From positions 1 through 37,785 of the forward strand of contig NZ_BPRB01000078.1 of assembly GCF_022179685.1 (NCBI RefSeq): DNA of 37,785 nt, in the 5' to 3' direction. The translations under genes and the position numbers were made by a program. The stretch's first letter is position 1. Every line of letters begins with the position of its first letter. This stretch comes from Methylobacterium trifolii (lineage in GTDB: Bacteria; Pseudomonadota; Alphaproteobacteria; Rhizobiales; Beijerinckiaceae). Shown here in pieces: positions 1-10,274 of this stretch. The notes under the pieces were generated by a model. That model saw only the letters and a program-made list of their open reading frames with translations. It did no database searches and was not told the origin of the DNA.

Positions 1-66
1 CCGTCTGCGCCGGGGCCGGCGAGCGGCGCGAAGTAGCGCGCGATCAGGCCGTCCTCGGTCAGACGG
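1..66 (-). other. Inverted 5' end of thiL (fold-back or small inversion)
   Basis: Read on the minus strand this stretch encodes TEDGLIARYFAPLAGPGADG, the expected N-terminal part of ThiL. The rest of the gene runs on the plus strand from about position 62. The segment is bounded by 7-base inverted repeats, CCGTCTG at 1-7 and CAGACGG at 60-66. Flipping 1-66 restores an unbroken frame into the downstream LRDDAAT of thiL. Because it lies exactly at the left end of the window, a fold-back assembly or sequencing artefact is the likeliest cause. A true micro-inversion is the alternative. Confidence 0.85.
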
Positions 67-67
67 C

Positions 68-982
68 TTGCGGGACGATGCCGCCACGCTGACGCCGGCC
101 CCCGGCCACGACCTCGTCCTCACCGCCGACGCGATCGTCGCGGGCGTGCACTACTTCCCCGAGGACCCGCCCGCCTCCATCGCCCGCAAGGCGCTGGGGG
201 TGAACCTCTCCGACATCGCCGCCAAGGGCGCCGTCCCGCGCGGCTTCCTCCTGACACTGGCGCTGCCGGAGGACTGGACCGAGGCATGGCTCGCCGGCTT
301 CGCCGAGGGGCTCGGGGCGGCATCGGCGTCCTTCGGCTGCCCGCTCCTCGGCGGCGACACCGTGCGCGCGGCCGGACCCGCGCTGATCGGCGTGACCGCG
401 ATCGGCGAGGTGCCGACCGGCGGGATCGTGCGCCGCAGGACGGCGCGGATCGGCGACCGGATCTGCGTCAGCGGCACGATCGGCGACGCGGCCCTCGGGT
501 TGCAATTGCGCCTCTCGCCCGAGGCCGGGTGGGCGCGGGGCCTCGACCCGGAATCCGAGGCGCACCTGCTCGACCGTTACCTGCACCCCCAGCCGCGCCT
601 GCGCCTTGCGCCCGCGCTCCGGCGCTTCGCCACGGCGGCGATGGACGTGTCGGACGGCTTAGCCGGCGACCTCGCCAGGATGCTGGCGGGCGAAGGCCGC
701 AGCGCCGTGGTCGACGCCGCCCGCGTTCCCCTGTCGCCAGCGGCGGCGCGCGCCCTGGAACGCGAACCGGCGCTCCTCGACACGGCCCTGACCGGCGGCG
801 ACGATTACGAGATCCTCTGCACGGTCCCGGAGGCCGATCTCGACGCCTTCCGCAGGGAGGCCGCAACGGCCGGCGTGCCGGTGGCGGCCATCGGGACCGT
901 GGTCGCGGGCGGAGAACCGCCCGCCTTCGAGACGGAGCGCGGCCGGCGCGTCTTCGCGGCCGGCGCGTTCAGCCACTTCTGA
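68..982 (+). CDS. thiL: Thiamine-monophosphate kinase, 5' end displaced
   Basis: ThiL phosphorylates thiamine monophosphate with ATP to give thiamine diphosphate, the last step of cofactor synthesis in the cytoplasm. The open frame of 304 residues shows the ThiL/PurM-type features in order: an Asp-containing segment DAIVAGVHYF near residue 22, LGVNLSDIAAKGA (about 44-56), GGDTVRA (about 96), MDVSDGLAGDLARM (about 192-205) and GGDDYEIL (about 243). The TTG at 68 is only the first possible start left in frame. The true N-terminus, about 22 codons plus start, is read on the opposite strand at 1-66, so the gene as presented is broken. The frame continues upstream of the TTG as Asp-Gly, matching the inverted segment. 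Its family members often sit beside nusB, which would lie outside this window. The family assignment is firm; whether the gene is intact in the organism is not decided here. Confidence 0.93.
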   Translation: MRDDAATLTPAPGHDLVLTADAIVAGVHYFPEDPPASIARKALGVNLSDIAAKGAVPRGFLLTLALPEDWTEAWLAGFAEGLGAASASFGCPLLGGDTVRAAGPALIGVTAIGEVPTGGIVRRRTARIGDRICVSGTIGDAALGLQLRLSPEAGWARGLDPESEAHLLDRYLHPQPRLRLAPALRRFATAAMDVSDGLAGDLARMLAGEGRSAVVDAARVPLSPAAARALEREPALLDTALTGGDDYEILCTVPEADLDAFRREAATAGVPVAAIGTVVAGGEPPAFETERGRRVFAAGAFSHF

Positions 983-1047
983 GGGGGGGCGATCCGGGCC
1001 GGCGCGCCTCGATCGGACAGTCTCCGGGGACGGTGGCGGCCAGCGAT

Positions 1048-1065
1048 TATTGCGCTGCAGCAATA
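1048..1065. promoter_or_regulatory. Inverted repeat upstream of hppA
   Basis: TATTGC and GCAATA flank a 6-base centre, a short dyad about 170 bases before the hppA start. It could be an operator. No clear -35/-10 pair was recognised in 983-1237, so this is only a candidate. Confidence 0.25.
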
Positions 1066-1237
1066 TCCGCTGTTCGCGGGCCGAAGTCGCGTTTGCGCTC
1101 CGCCGCGAAGTTTGGCAATCAAGGCGCGCACTTCTGGGAAGGAGTGCCGGAATCCGAGCGCCAACGTCCCACGGCCCCCGCGGCCGAGCTCGGCAATCAC
1201 AAGCCAACGCCAGGCACATAAATCCAAGGACGGTAGA

Positions 1238-3385
<2,148 letters not shown>

Positions 3386-3450
3386 CTGATAACTGACCCA
3401 AAGATCCGCTCTCGACCTCCAAACTTACGCACTAATCAAACCTAAAGTAA

Positions 3451-3486
3451 AAGGCCACCCGGCGTGAATCGGGTGGCCTTTTGCGT
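3451..3486 (+). terminator. Rho-independent terminator after hppA
   Basis: A perfect 10-base stem, AAGGCCACCC with GGGTGGCCTT, a 10-base loop and a short T run (CCTTTTGC). It lies 66 bases after the hppA stop. The flanking A run on the other side means it may also stop leftward transcription arriving from the decayed RND genes. Confidence 0.9.
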
Positions 3487-3519
3487 TGCGCCGTGCGTGA
3501 CGGTTCGTGGTCAGGCTGT

Positions 3520-3987
3520 GCCAGCGGGATAGACCAGCTCTCGAAGAGCGCCGCGAGGCAGAGGAAGACGCAGAACAGCGACAGGGCGAGCCGGTAGACC
3601 GCCTGGGAGCCCGAGAGCTTCTCCTGCAGGGACTGCCCGGTCCAGGCGTGGTCGAACCCGGACGGCCGCTTCGCCGCGAGCCGCTCCATCTCGGCCATGG
3701 CGTCGCCGCTGGCGTAGCCCCGCGCTGCGTGCCGGACGTGTCGCTGGTGCTCTCGAAGTACATCAGCCCCGGGATGCCGTTGAGCTCCTCCTCGATGATC
3801 CGGGTGACGCCGTCGCAGAGCCGCTCCGGCGGGGCGCCCGGCTAGGCCGCCGTGACCTGGATCGTGACGGGGCCACGTCCGGGTACTGCGACACCGGCAG
3901 GGCGGCGATGGAGATCGCACCCACCAGCATGATGAAGAGCGAGATCGCCCAGGCGAAGATCGGGCGGTCGATGAAGAACCGGGTCAT
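3520..3987 (-). pseudogene. RND efflux transporter remnant (AcrB/MexB type)
   Basis: The ATG at 3987 starts a normal RND pump N-terminus, [20 protein letters not shown] followed by [20 protein letters not shown], the first transmembrane helix. The frame then breaks: one base is missing near 3876 and a TAG at about 3843 replaces the Tyr of the AAYPGAP motif. The next segment in another frame, [20 protein letters not shown] then STSDTSG, still resembles residues 55-90 of AcrB. It jumps directly to AEMERLAAK and WTGQSLQEKLSGSQA followed by LFCVFLCLAALFESWSIPLA, which belong near residues 820-890. About 700 residues are therefore missing, and the C-terminal quarter is also gone after IPLA near 3520. 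It lies 49 bases after the membrane-fusion gene. It cannot make a working pump. Confidence 0.9.
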
Positions 3988-4036
3988 GGGAATGCGCCTG
4001 CGCAAGCGGAGCCGGGACGACGAGGTTGTCGACCCC

Positions 4037-5208
4037 CTATCGGTGGGGCTCGGGGGCGGCGGCCGTCCTGCCACCGGTCCAGGCGACGGGATTGACGGCC
4101 ATGCCGGGCTGGATCTTCTGGAAGCCCTCGACCACGACGGTCTCGCCGGCCTTGAGCCCCTCCTCGACGGTCCAGCCGGTGTCGGTGAGTGCGCCGGTGC
4201 GCAGTGGCCGCAAGGCGGTCTTCCCGTCCTCGACGACGTAGTCCTGGGCCTCGCCGGCGCTGCTGCGCTGGATTGCCTGCGCCGGGACGACGACGGCGTC
4301 GGCCTTCATGCCCTGTGCGACGCGCACGCGGACGTAGGGTCCCGGCAGCAGGGCCGCCTTCGGATTCGGGAAGGTCGCGCGCAGGCTGACCTGTCCGGTA
4401 CCTGGATCGACGCCGACGTCGGTGAACAGCAATCGACCGACGGTCGGGTACAGGCCATCGTCCGTCTGGACCAGCCTCACCTCCGTCGCCCCCCTGCCGG
4501 CGGCGCGTTCGGCGAGCCGCCCGGATCCGAGGCGGAGGCGCTGAAGTCGGCGAAGATCGGATCGATCTGCTGGATGATCGCAAGCTTCGTCGCATCGGCT
4601 CCGCCGACCAGCGCTCCCTCCGTGATCGGGGCACGGCCGATCCGTCCCGCGATGGGAGCCCGCACGGTGGCGAAGTCGAGATCGATCCGGGCCCGGGCGA
4701 GTTGCGCCTTGGCGCTGGCCACATCGGCCTCGGCCTGGCGCAGGGTGGCGACCGCGATGTCGTTCTGCGCGGTGCTGGCGGCCTGCCCCTCGACCAGGGT
4801 CTCGGTGCGCTCCGACTGGCGCTGGGCCTGCACGCGCGTCGCCTCGGCCCTGGCGACCGCAGCGGTCCTGGTGTCGACCTCTGCCCTGTAGATCGCCGGA
4901 TCGATCTGGAAGAGCACGTCGCCCTTACCCACGACGCTGCCCTCCTCGAAGGTGCGCTGCTGGATGATGCCGGATACCTGCGCCCGGACCTCGGCCACGC
5001 GTGTCGAGGCGAGCCGTCCCGGCAGGTCGAGCATGCGCGGTATGGTGGTCGCCACCACGGTCACGGTCGACACGTCCATGGGTGGCGTCTCCGCCTCGGG
5101 CGTCGTCGGGTCGGTTGCGCTCGGCTTGCAGCCGCACAGGGCCAGGACCACGAGGTACGGCGTGATCACCGGGACGATGGGCAAGCGTCTGCGTTCACGC
5201 TCTCGCAT
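4037..5208 (-). pseudogene. RND efflux membrane-fusion protein, frameshifted (AcrA type)
   Basis: The periplasmic adaptor would link an inner-membrane RND pump to an outer-membrane channel. The first frame (ATG at 5208) has a lipoprotein-like leader ending near Cys25/Cys27 (LVVLALCGC). It continues with the lipoyl half-motif LPGRLASTRVAEVRAQVSGI, a helical hairpin rich in Ala/Arg/Glu, and RAPIAGRIGRAPITEGALVG. Around 4528 one base is missing, so this frame runs into a stop at 4477. The other frame continues as RLAERAAGRGATEVRLV, then TDDGLYPTVGRLLFTDV and [20 protein letters not shown] to a stop at 4037. Inserting one base restores about 390 residues, the usual family length. It may be a true single lesion or a sequencing error. 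The neighbouring pump gene is independently destroyed, which favours real decay. Confidence 0.88.
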
Positions 5209-5262
5209 GGGCGGGCGGGTCCTCGGCAGGGAATGGCGAGTCGGACGGTCCGTCGGGACCGC

Positions 5263-5826
5263 TCAGTCGGGAAGCGTCATCGCCACCAGGCGCTTGCGGA
5301 GGGCGGGGAGGTCCGGCATCGGGCCGCCATCGTCGCGCAGGAGGCCGGCGAGCCAGACCCCGTCGGCGGCAAGCCGCACGATCTCCAGCGTCGGATGGTC
5401 GTCGGTCGCGCGGTGCCGCCGGACGAACTTGGCGAACCACTCCGCCGTGACCTGTCGCAGGCTCGGTTCCGTCAGGGACGAGATGTAGAGGGCCGTCCAC
5501 TGGCTGCCCTGGTTCAGCATCAGGTCGTCCAGGGTGACCGTCACGTAGGCTCGAGTGAATCGGCCGTAGGGCTGCGGATCGGTCACCATCGCCGCCTCGA
5601 TGTCGGCATCGAGCTTCTCCAGGAGCTCGGCGACGACGGCGTCGATCATGGCCTGCTTGCTCGCGAAGTGGTGGAACATCGCCCCCTTGGTGACGGCCGC
5701 CGCCTCGCAGACCGCCTGAACGGTCACGGCGGCGAGCCCCTGCTCCATGGCGAGCCTGGCCGCGCAGTCGAGCAGCGTGCGCCGGACGAGCTCCGGCTGC
5801 TTCCTGCGGCGGTAGGCGTTCTCCAT
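5263..5826 (-). CDS. TetR/AcrR-family transcriptional repressor
   Basis: A 187-residue regulator with an N-terminal TetR helix-turn-helix (about residues 14-60: VTVQAVCEAAAVTKGAMFHH, then FASKQAMIDAVVAELL) and a C-terminal ligand-binding helical domain of the AcrR kind. The ATG at 5826 is used because it follows the SMR stop codon by two bases, so the two are co-transcribed. The long open frame upstream of this ATG is an out-of-frame overlap with the SMR gene. Downstream lie the decayed adaptor and RND genes in the same orientation, the classic tetR-acrA-acrB order. The protein probably repressed the pump and still controls the SMR exporter. The ligand is unknown. Confidence 0.9.
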   Translation of the reverse strand: MENAYRRRKQPELVRRTLLDCAARLAMEQGLAAVTVQAVCEAAAVTKGAMFHHFASKQAMIDAVVAELLEKLDADIEAAMVTDPQPYGRFTRAYVTVTLDDLMLNQGSQWTALYISSLTEPSLRQVTAEWFAKFVRRHRATDDHPTLEIVRLAADGVWLAGLLRDDGGPMPDLPALRKRLVAMTLPD

Positions 5827-5828
5827 GG

Positions 5829-6173
5829 TCAGTGTCCCGTCGCGGTCGAGAACACCTGCATCACCACGACCCCGCCGACGATCATGGCGATGCCGACCAG
5901 AGCCGGCACGTCGAGCGACTGCTTGAAGAGAGTGGCGCCGATCAAAGCGGTCAGGACGACGCCCGCGCCGCTCCAGATGGCGTAGGTGATCCCGAGCGGC
6001 ATGACCTTCAGGGCGTGCGTCATCAGATAGAACGCGCCGGCATAGAACGCCCCCATCGCCACGGTCGGCACGAGGCGGGTGAACTGCTCGGACTTCTGCA
6101 GGAAGGTGGTGCCCGCGACCTCGCACACGATGGCGACGGTCAGGGCGGCGTAGGCGAAGGCTTGGCTCGGCAT
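5829..6173 (-). CDS. Small multidrug resistance (SMR/EmrE-like) exporter
   Basis: A four-helix inner-membrane protein of about 114 residues that in this family exchanges protons for cationic drugs as a dimer. The essential membrane-embedded glutamate is present as Glu18 in VAIVCEVAGTTFLQKSEQFT. The conserved AIWSGAGVVLTALIGATLF segment marks the EmrE/Qac branch and not the SugE (guanidinium) branch. The ATG at 6173 starts the protein as MPSQAFAYAALTV. A GTG at 6188 in the same frame would add five residues and cannot be excluded. It is the first gene of the leftward SMR-tetR-adaptor-RND operon, and an imperfect dyad at 6204-6221 just upstream is the likely operator. The gene is intact although two of its operon partners are dead. 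Confidence 0.9.
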   Translation of the reverse strand: MPSQAFAYAALTVAIVCEVAGTTFLQKSEQFTRLVPTVAMGAFYAGAFYLMTHALKVMPLGITYAIWSGAGVVLTALIGATLFKQSLDVPALVGIAMIVGGVVVMQVFSTATGH

Positions 6174-6203
6174 GATCTCACCGGTCACTCGGTGTACGCA
6201 TAC

Positions 6204-6221
6204 ATACAGACCGTTTGGTAT
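6204..6221. promoter_or_regulatory. Candidate TetR operator upstream of the SMR-tetR operon
   Basis: The imperfect palindrome ATACAGACCGTTTGGTAT, with ATAC/GTAT ends, lies 31 bases before the SMR start. Its shape resembles operators of AcrR-like regulators of efflux operons. Assignment to the TetR encoded in the same operon is inferred from position. Confidence 0.4.
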
Positions 6222-6473
6222 CTTTCAAGTCTCATCTCGCGATCCCGCACGGGTTCCGCTTACTGCGGGTCGCGAAGTGGCGGATGCCCGATGTGACATG
6301 TGCGGGACGACGGTGGTGCGATCCCCGCGTCCGAAAGCGGACGGGCGGGTCCCCACCCGGAACGGTCGATCCGCTCCCGACCCAACCCGACCGTCGAGAC
6401 CGCCGTCAGCGCTTCCCGAAAGCGGCGATTGGTCGGTGATCCGGCAGCTTCGGTTGGAAGTGGTTTGCGGAAG
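6222..6473. other. Intergenic stretch without a recognisable gene
   Basis: No reading frame here has recognisable protein similarity or consistent codon use. A hairpin with an 11-base stem and one bulge (CGCGATCCCGCA at 6238-6249 with TGCGGGTCGCG at 6264-6274) is visible. It has no T run and its role is unknown. Confidence 0.4.
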
Positions 6474-6970
6474 TCAGGCCGCGCCGAAGGCGAGATGATA
6501 CCGAGCCTCGCCCTCCGGGCGTTTCCCGCACAGGCTTAAGGACTGGAAGTATTCAGGGGCACCCCGGCCAGGACGATAGCCGGGTCGGCAGCGAATCCGA
6601 AGCGTCGGTAATAGGCAGGATCACCCAACACAACACAGCCCCCGGCACCACGTTCCCGAAGGCTGCCCAACCCCGCCTCGATCAAGCGCTGGCCTATTCC
6701 CTGGCCGCGGTATTCGGGTTGAACCGCCACGGGGCCGAGCCCGAACCAACCTTCCGCCGCGCATCCGACCACGACGGGTGAGAAGGCGACGTGTCCTACG
6801 ACTTCGTCGGCTACTGTGCAGACAGGAGAGATGGTCAACGCGCCGTCGTCACGGAGGGTGTCCACGATGTCCGCCTCGGTGCCAGTTGCGTGAGGCGCAT
6901 CGTGGAAGGCAGCGGAGACGAGGGCCCGAATTGCGAGGGTGTCAGAAGCAGTTTCAGGACGTAGGACCAT
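6474..6970 (-). pseudogene. GNAT-family N-acetyltransferase, frameshifted near the 3' end
   Basis: The ATG at 6970 begins MVLRPETASDTLAIRALVSA, and the acetyl-CoA-binding region reads GLGPVAVQPEYRGQGIGQRL with the Q/R-x-x-G-x-G/A loop. This is the YhbS-like branch, which also has the YYRRFGF motif. The first frame stops at 6536 after AGVPLNTSSP (144 residues). In the next frame the expected ending continues as PEYFQSLSL and RYHLAFGAA to a TGA at 6474. A run of four C residues (minus strand, 6556-6559) where five are needed explains the shift. Repaired, the protein would have about 165 residues, the usual length. A sequencing error in the C run is possible. As written, the enzyme loses its last ~25 residues and may still be partly folded. 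Confidence 0.8.
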
Positions 6971-7249
6971 GGCGACGGCATACCCTGTTCGCCTCGTGAG
7001 GTCAGCTATCGTTCGTGAGCGGGCTCGGCGACGATGTCCGCTTCCATGCATCGCTGCCCCAAGGCGGACGAGCTGAAATCCACCCCGCGCAGTCATCCTG
7101 GCAGCGATTCGACGAAGGCGGAGGAGAGGCCGACGCCATTCCCGAACGCGGTCGTACGCCGGTCGAGGTATCCGGCAAGCGGAACGGCGCCCCCCGCGGC
7201 TTCCGGACTGCGCGGGTGGCGGCGACCATCCGCCCAGGGCATTTTCGAC

Positions 7250-7385
7250 GTCCGGCGCCCTCGATGTCGGCGGGGAAGGACTCGGAGGCCGCGATCAGGT
7301 CACGAACATTCGCGGCGAAGGCCTCGGCCACGCTGGAGCCGAGGGCGCCCGAACCGATGACGCCGATCCTCAGGAGATTGTACCC
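7250..7385 (-). pseudogene. Rossmann-fold NAD(P)-binding protein fragment
   Basis: The minus strand reads LLRIGVIGSGALGSSVAEAF followed by AANVRDLIAASESFPADIEG, a beta-alpha-beta dinucleotide-binding start (GVIGSGALG) of the type found in F420-dependent NADP reductases. There is no start codon: the fragment runs straight out of the 3' end of the lysR gene, whose stop it overlaps. After about 40 residues the similarity ends. It is a short relic without its substrate domain. The exact family is uncertain. Confidence 0.5.
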
Positions 7386-8395
7386 GGTTTAGATACGGAG
7401 CCGGGGGAGGACGGGTCGTCGGTGCATCGCTTCAGCCGTTCGATCATCCAACGGCCCGCGGGACCGGGCGGCTCGGACGTCCTGTAGACCGCGGACATCG
7501 GAAGCGAGAGGCCGCCTTCGGGGACATCCTCGATGGACAGGATCACGAGGCGACCCTCGTCGAGGTCCTGGCGGACCGTGTGAAGCGGCATGCCCCCCCA
7601 GCCCAGCCCGCTGAGGAGGAAGGCGTGCTTGGCGAAAAGGTCGCTCAGCCGCCAGGTCGAGGGCGACATCACGCCGAACTCCCGTCCGGCCGACAGGTCG
7701 GATCGATCCGTCAGCACGAGTTGCACGTGCTCGGCCAAGGCGGCCTTCGGGATGCGCCCGTGATGCGCCGCGAGCGGATGGCCGCTGGCCGCGACCATGA
7801 CGAAAGCCACGTTCGCGATGCGTTCGGCCGTGAGTCCGGCCGGCAGGGTCGGCAGCGAACCCACGAGACCGAAGCTCGCACGTCCGTCCATGACCGGTTG
7901 GACGGTGGCGCCCAAGGCCTCGACGTAGAGCCGCAGCGGCGTCGCCGAGAAGCCCTCCCGGAACTCCCGGGCGACCTCGGCGAAGGCGGCTATGGGGAAG
8001 AACACGTCGATGACGGCGGTGAGCTCGGGCTCAAGCCCACCCGCGATACCCTTGGCCCGTGCCTTCAGGCCGTTGACGCCGGCGACGATGGCCCGGGCAT
8101 CGGCCAGCAGCACCGTTCCCTCGGTCGTCAGGCGCGGATAGCGACCGCTCCGGTCGAACAGGACGACCCCGAGTTGCGCTTCCAGGTTCGCCATCGTCTC
8201 GCTGACCGCGGATTGGGTGCGTCGAAGCTTCCGGGCCGCCGCGGAGAAGCTGCCTTCGTCGACCGCGGCCTCGAAGATCCTCAGTTGGTCCAGGGACAAT
8301 CCGTCGAGCATGAAAGCAAGCCGTCCATCGGAAAGACCGATGGATAGCATCGAGACGTTCGGAGGGCCATGTGGTCCCGAGCAGGATGTGTCCAT
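7370..8395 (-). CDS. LysR-family transcriptional regulator
   Basis: A LysR-type regulator with an N-terminal winged helix-turn-helix (SLDQLRIFEAAVDEGSFSAA, then ARKLRRTQSAVSETMANLEA) and a C-terminal co-inducer domain. The ATG at 8395 follows an excellent GAGGAGG ribosome site, giving 341 residues. That leaves about 30 residues before the helix-turn-helix, more than usual. The ATG at 8311 (313 residues) gives the standard start MLDGLSLDQLRIF but has a poor ribosome site. It is divergent from azoR. A shared 30-base motif occurs twice between and within the two start regions and again upstream of yceI, so it probably controls both units and itself. The C-terminal ~10 residues run into the relic of another gene and may not be original. 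The ligand is unknown; the targets suggest a quinone or electrophile signal. Confidence 0.9.
   Translation of the reverse strand: MDTSCSGPHGPPNVSMLSIGLSDGRLAFMLDGLSLDQLRIFEAAVDEGSFSAAARKLRRTQSAVSETMANLEAQLGVVLFDRSGRYPRLTTEGTVLLADARAIVAGVNGLKARAKGIAGGLEPELTAVIDVFFPIAAFAEVAREFREGFSATPLRLYVEALGATVQPVMDGRASFGLVGSLPTLPAGLTAERIANVAFVMVAASGHPLAAHHGRIPKAALAEHVQLVLTDRSDLSAGREFGVMSPSTWRLSDLFAKHAFLLSGLGWGGMPLHTVRQDLDEGRLVILSIEDVPEGGLSLPMSAVYRTSEPPGPAGRWMIERLKRCTDDPSSPGSVSKPGTIS
8324..8353 (+). promoter_or_regulatory. LysR operator-like motif, copy A
   Basis: TCCATCG, seven free bases, CGATGGA, then TAGCATCGA. The same 30-base arrangement is found at 8435-8464 and 10546-10575. This copy lies at the start of lysR, inside its leader or first codons depending on the true start. 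That fits autoregulation. Confidence 0.7.
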
Positions 8396-8434
8396 GATGG
8401 TCCCTCCTCGGGACGACGAAGCCTTCGACGCGCA

Positions 8435-8464
8435 TCCATCGAATTACCCGATGCTTAGCATCGT
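8435..8464 (+). promoter_or_regulatory. LysR operator-like motif, copy B
   Basis: TCCATCG, seven free bases, CGATGCT, then TAGCATCG. The right part CGATGCTTAGCATCG is itself a 15-base palindrome. It lies in the lysR/azoR divergent gap, its right end 118 bases before the azoR start. Confidence 0.75.
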
Positions 8465-8581
8465 GAAAGAGTGGCTATCCCGATGCCGCGGGAGGTCGTC
8501 TAACCGATCCTACGCAAGGGTTGGAAGCGGCCTCCGGCCGAGTGCCCCGATGCCCTCCATCGATGACCACAGGCTCACGCC

Positions 8582-9193
8582 ATGACCAAGATCCTGCACA
8601 TCGACTCCAGCATCCTCGGCGCCCATTCGGTCAGCCGGGGGCTCACCGCCGAGATCGTGGCCAGGCTGCAGGCCCTCCATCCGGGCGCCGAGGTCATCCG
8701 CCGCGACCTCGCGGCCGATCCCACCCTGCACCTGTCGGACGCGCACCTGGCGGTGTTCCACGGCGGCGAGGTCGGCAGCCCGGCCCTCGGCGAGGATCTC
8801 GCCAAGGGCGGCGCCTACGTGGATGATCTGTTCGCTTCGGACATCATCGTCATCGGTGCGCCGATGTACAACTTCTCCGTCCCGTCGCAGCTCAAGGCGT
8901 GGATCGACCGAGTCTGCGTCGCCGGCCGCACCTTCAGGTACGGACCGAACGGCGCCGAGGGGCTCGTGAAGGGCAAGGCGGTCTTCGTCGCCTCGACCCG
9001 GGGCGGCATCTACACCGGCGACGGCGCGATGGCCGGCTTTGATCATCAGGAAAGCTACCTGCGCGTCGCGCTCGGCTTCATCGGCCTCACCGACGTCACC
9101 ATCGTGCGGGCCGAGGGCCTCGCGAAGGACGAAGCGTCGAAGGAGCAGGCCGTCGCCGAGGCCAGGGCTCAGGTCGCCGCGCTCGCGGCCTGA
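8582..9193 (+). CDS. azoR: FMN-dependent NADH-azoreductase / quinone reductase
   Basis: A 203-residue flavodoxin-fold enzyme that reduces azo compounds and quinones by two electrons with NADH. The N-terminal FMN-phosphate site is MTKILHIDSSILGAHSVSRG, and the family signature MYNFSVPSQLKAWIDRV lies at about residues 98-114, followed by AGRTFRYGPNGAEGLVKGK. Its length equals that of typical AzoR proteins. It is divergent from lysR across a gap containing the operator-like copies, and 38 bases upstream of the LLM oxidoreductase, so the two form an operon. Physiologically these enzymes protect against quinones and electrophiles more than they act on dyes. Induction by the neighbouring LysR is inferred. 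Confidence 0.95.
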   Translation: MTKILHIDSSILGAHSVSRGLTAEIVARLQALHPGAEVIRRDLAADPTLHLSDAHLAVFHGGEVGSPALGEDLAKGGAYVDDLFASDIIVIGAPMYNFSVPSQLKAWIDRVCVAGRTFRYGPNGAEGLVKGKAVFVASTRGGIYTGDGAMAGFDHQESYLRVALGFIGLTDVTIVRAEGLAKDEASKEQAVAEARAQVAALAA

Positions 9194-9231
9194 ACCCGCC
9201 GGCCCCGAACGACCCCGATGAGGACAAGACG

Positions 9232-10269
9232 ATGGAAATCGGTATCGACAGCTTCGCCGCCACCATCCCGGACCCGGCGACGGGTCGGACGGTCCCGCCG
9301 GCGGACCGGTTGGAGGCCCTGCTGGCCGAGGTGGAGACAGCCGACCGGGTGGGCCTCGACGTCTTCGGCATTGGCGAGCATCACCGTCCGGAATTCCTGG
9401 ACGCCGCCCCCACCGTCATCCTGGCGGCCGCGGCGGCCCGCACCAAGCGCATCCGGTTGGCCAGCGCGGTCACGGTGCTGAGCGCCGCCGATCCGGTGCG
9501 CGTCTTCCAGGAGTTCGCCACCGTCGACCTCATCGCCAAGGGGCGCGCCGAGATCGTGGTCGGGCGCGGCTCGTTCGGGGAGGCCTACCCGCTCTTCGGC
9601 TTCGCCATGCAGGACTACGACGCCCTGTTCGCGGAGAAGCTCGACCTGCTCCTGAAGCTGCGCGACGAGGTCAAGGTGACCTGGAGCGGGCGATTCCGGC
9701 CGCCGCTGGACGGCCAGGGCGTCTATCCGCGGCCGCATCAGGCACGGATACCCATCTGGCTCGGCGTCGGCGGCACGCCGGCTTCCTTCGCCCGCGCCGG
9801 GACGCTGGGCCTGCCGCTGATGGTGGCGATCATCGGGGGCAGCTTCGAGCGTTTCCGCCCCCTCGTCGACCTCTACCGGGAGGCAGGCCGCAGGGCGGGT
9901 CACGCAACCGAGACGCTCCGGGTCGGCGTCCATGCCATGGGCTTCGTCGGCGACACGGACGAAGCCGCCCGCGAGGCGTTCTTCCCCGGCTGGGCCCACA
10001 TGTTCACCGAGATCGGGCGCGAGCGCGGCTGGGCCCGTGTCACCCGCCCCCAGTTCGACGCCATGTGCGGCTCCGGAGGCGCCTTCCTGATCGGCTCGCC
10101 CGGCACCGTCCGCGACAAGGTCCTCGCGGCGAACGAGGCGCTGGGCGGGCTCTCGCGCATCACGTTCCAGATGAGCTCGGCCATGCTGGAGACCGAGGCG
10201 ATGCAGCGCTCGATCAGGCTGCTCGGCACCGAGGTCTCGCCGGCCGTCAAGACCGCATTGGAAAAGTGA
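9232..10269 (+). CDS. LLM-class (luciferase-like) flavin-dependent oxidoreductase
   Basis: A 345-residue TIM-barrel protein of the bacterial luciferase-like family, which uses reduced FMN or F420 to oxidise or reduce small substrates. Recognisable parts are VGLDVFGIGEHHRPEFLDAA (about 43-62), RIRLASAVTVLSAADPVRVF (about 81-100), KGRAEIVVGRGSFGEAYPLF (about 107-126) and IPIWLGVGGTPASFARAG. The C-terminus GSPGTVRDKVLAANEALGG is typical. It follows azoR by 38 bases in the same direction. A family member next to a quinone reductase could act on the same class of reactive substrates. The real substrate is not predictable. The gene ends a few bases before a relic of a glutathionyl-hydroquinone reductase. 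Confidence 0.92.
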   Translation: MEIGIDSFAATIPDPATGRTVPPADRLEALLAEVETADRVGLDVFGIGEHHRPEFLDAAPTVILAAAAARTKRIRLASAVTVLSAADPVRVFQEFATVDLIAKGRAEIVVGRGSFGEAYPLFGFAMQDYDALFAEKLDLLLKLRDEVKVTWSGRFRPPLDGQGVYPRPHQARIPIWLGVGGTPASFARAGTLGLPLMVAIIGGSFERFRPLVDLYREAGRRAGHATETLRVGVHAMGFVGDTDEAAREAFFPGWAHMFTEIGRERGWARVTRPQFDAMCGSGGAFLIGSPGTVRDKVLAANEALGGLSRITFQMSSAMLETEAMQRSIRLLGTEVSPAVKTALEK

Positions 10270-10274
10270 GGCCA

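Noticed and set aside
6172..6498. Small plus-strand frames between the SMR and GNAT genes
   Set aside because: No ribosome site, no similarity, and they overlap the likely operator and the GNAT 3' end.
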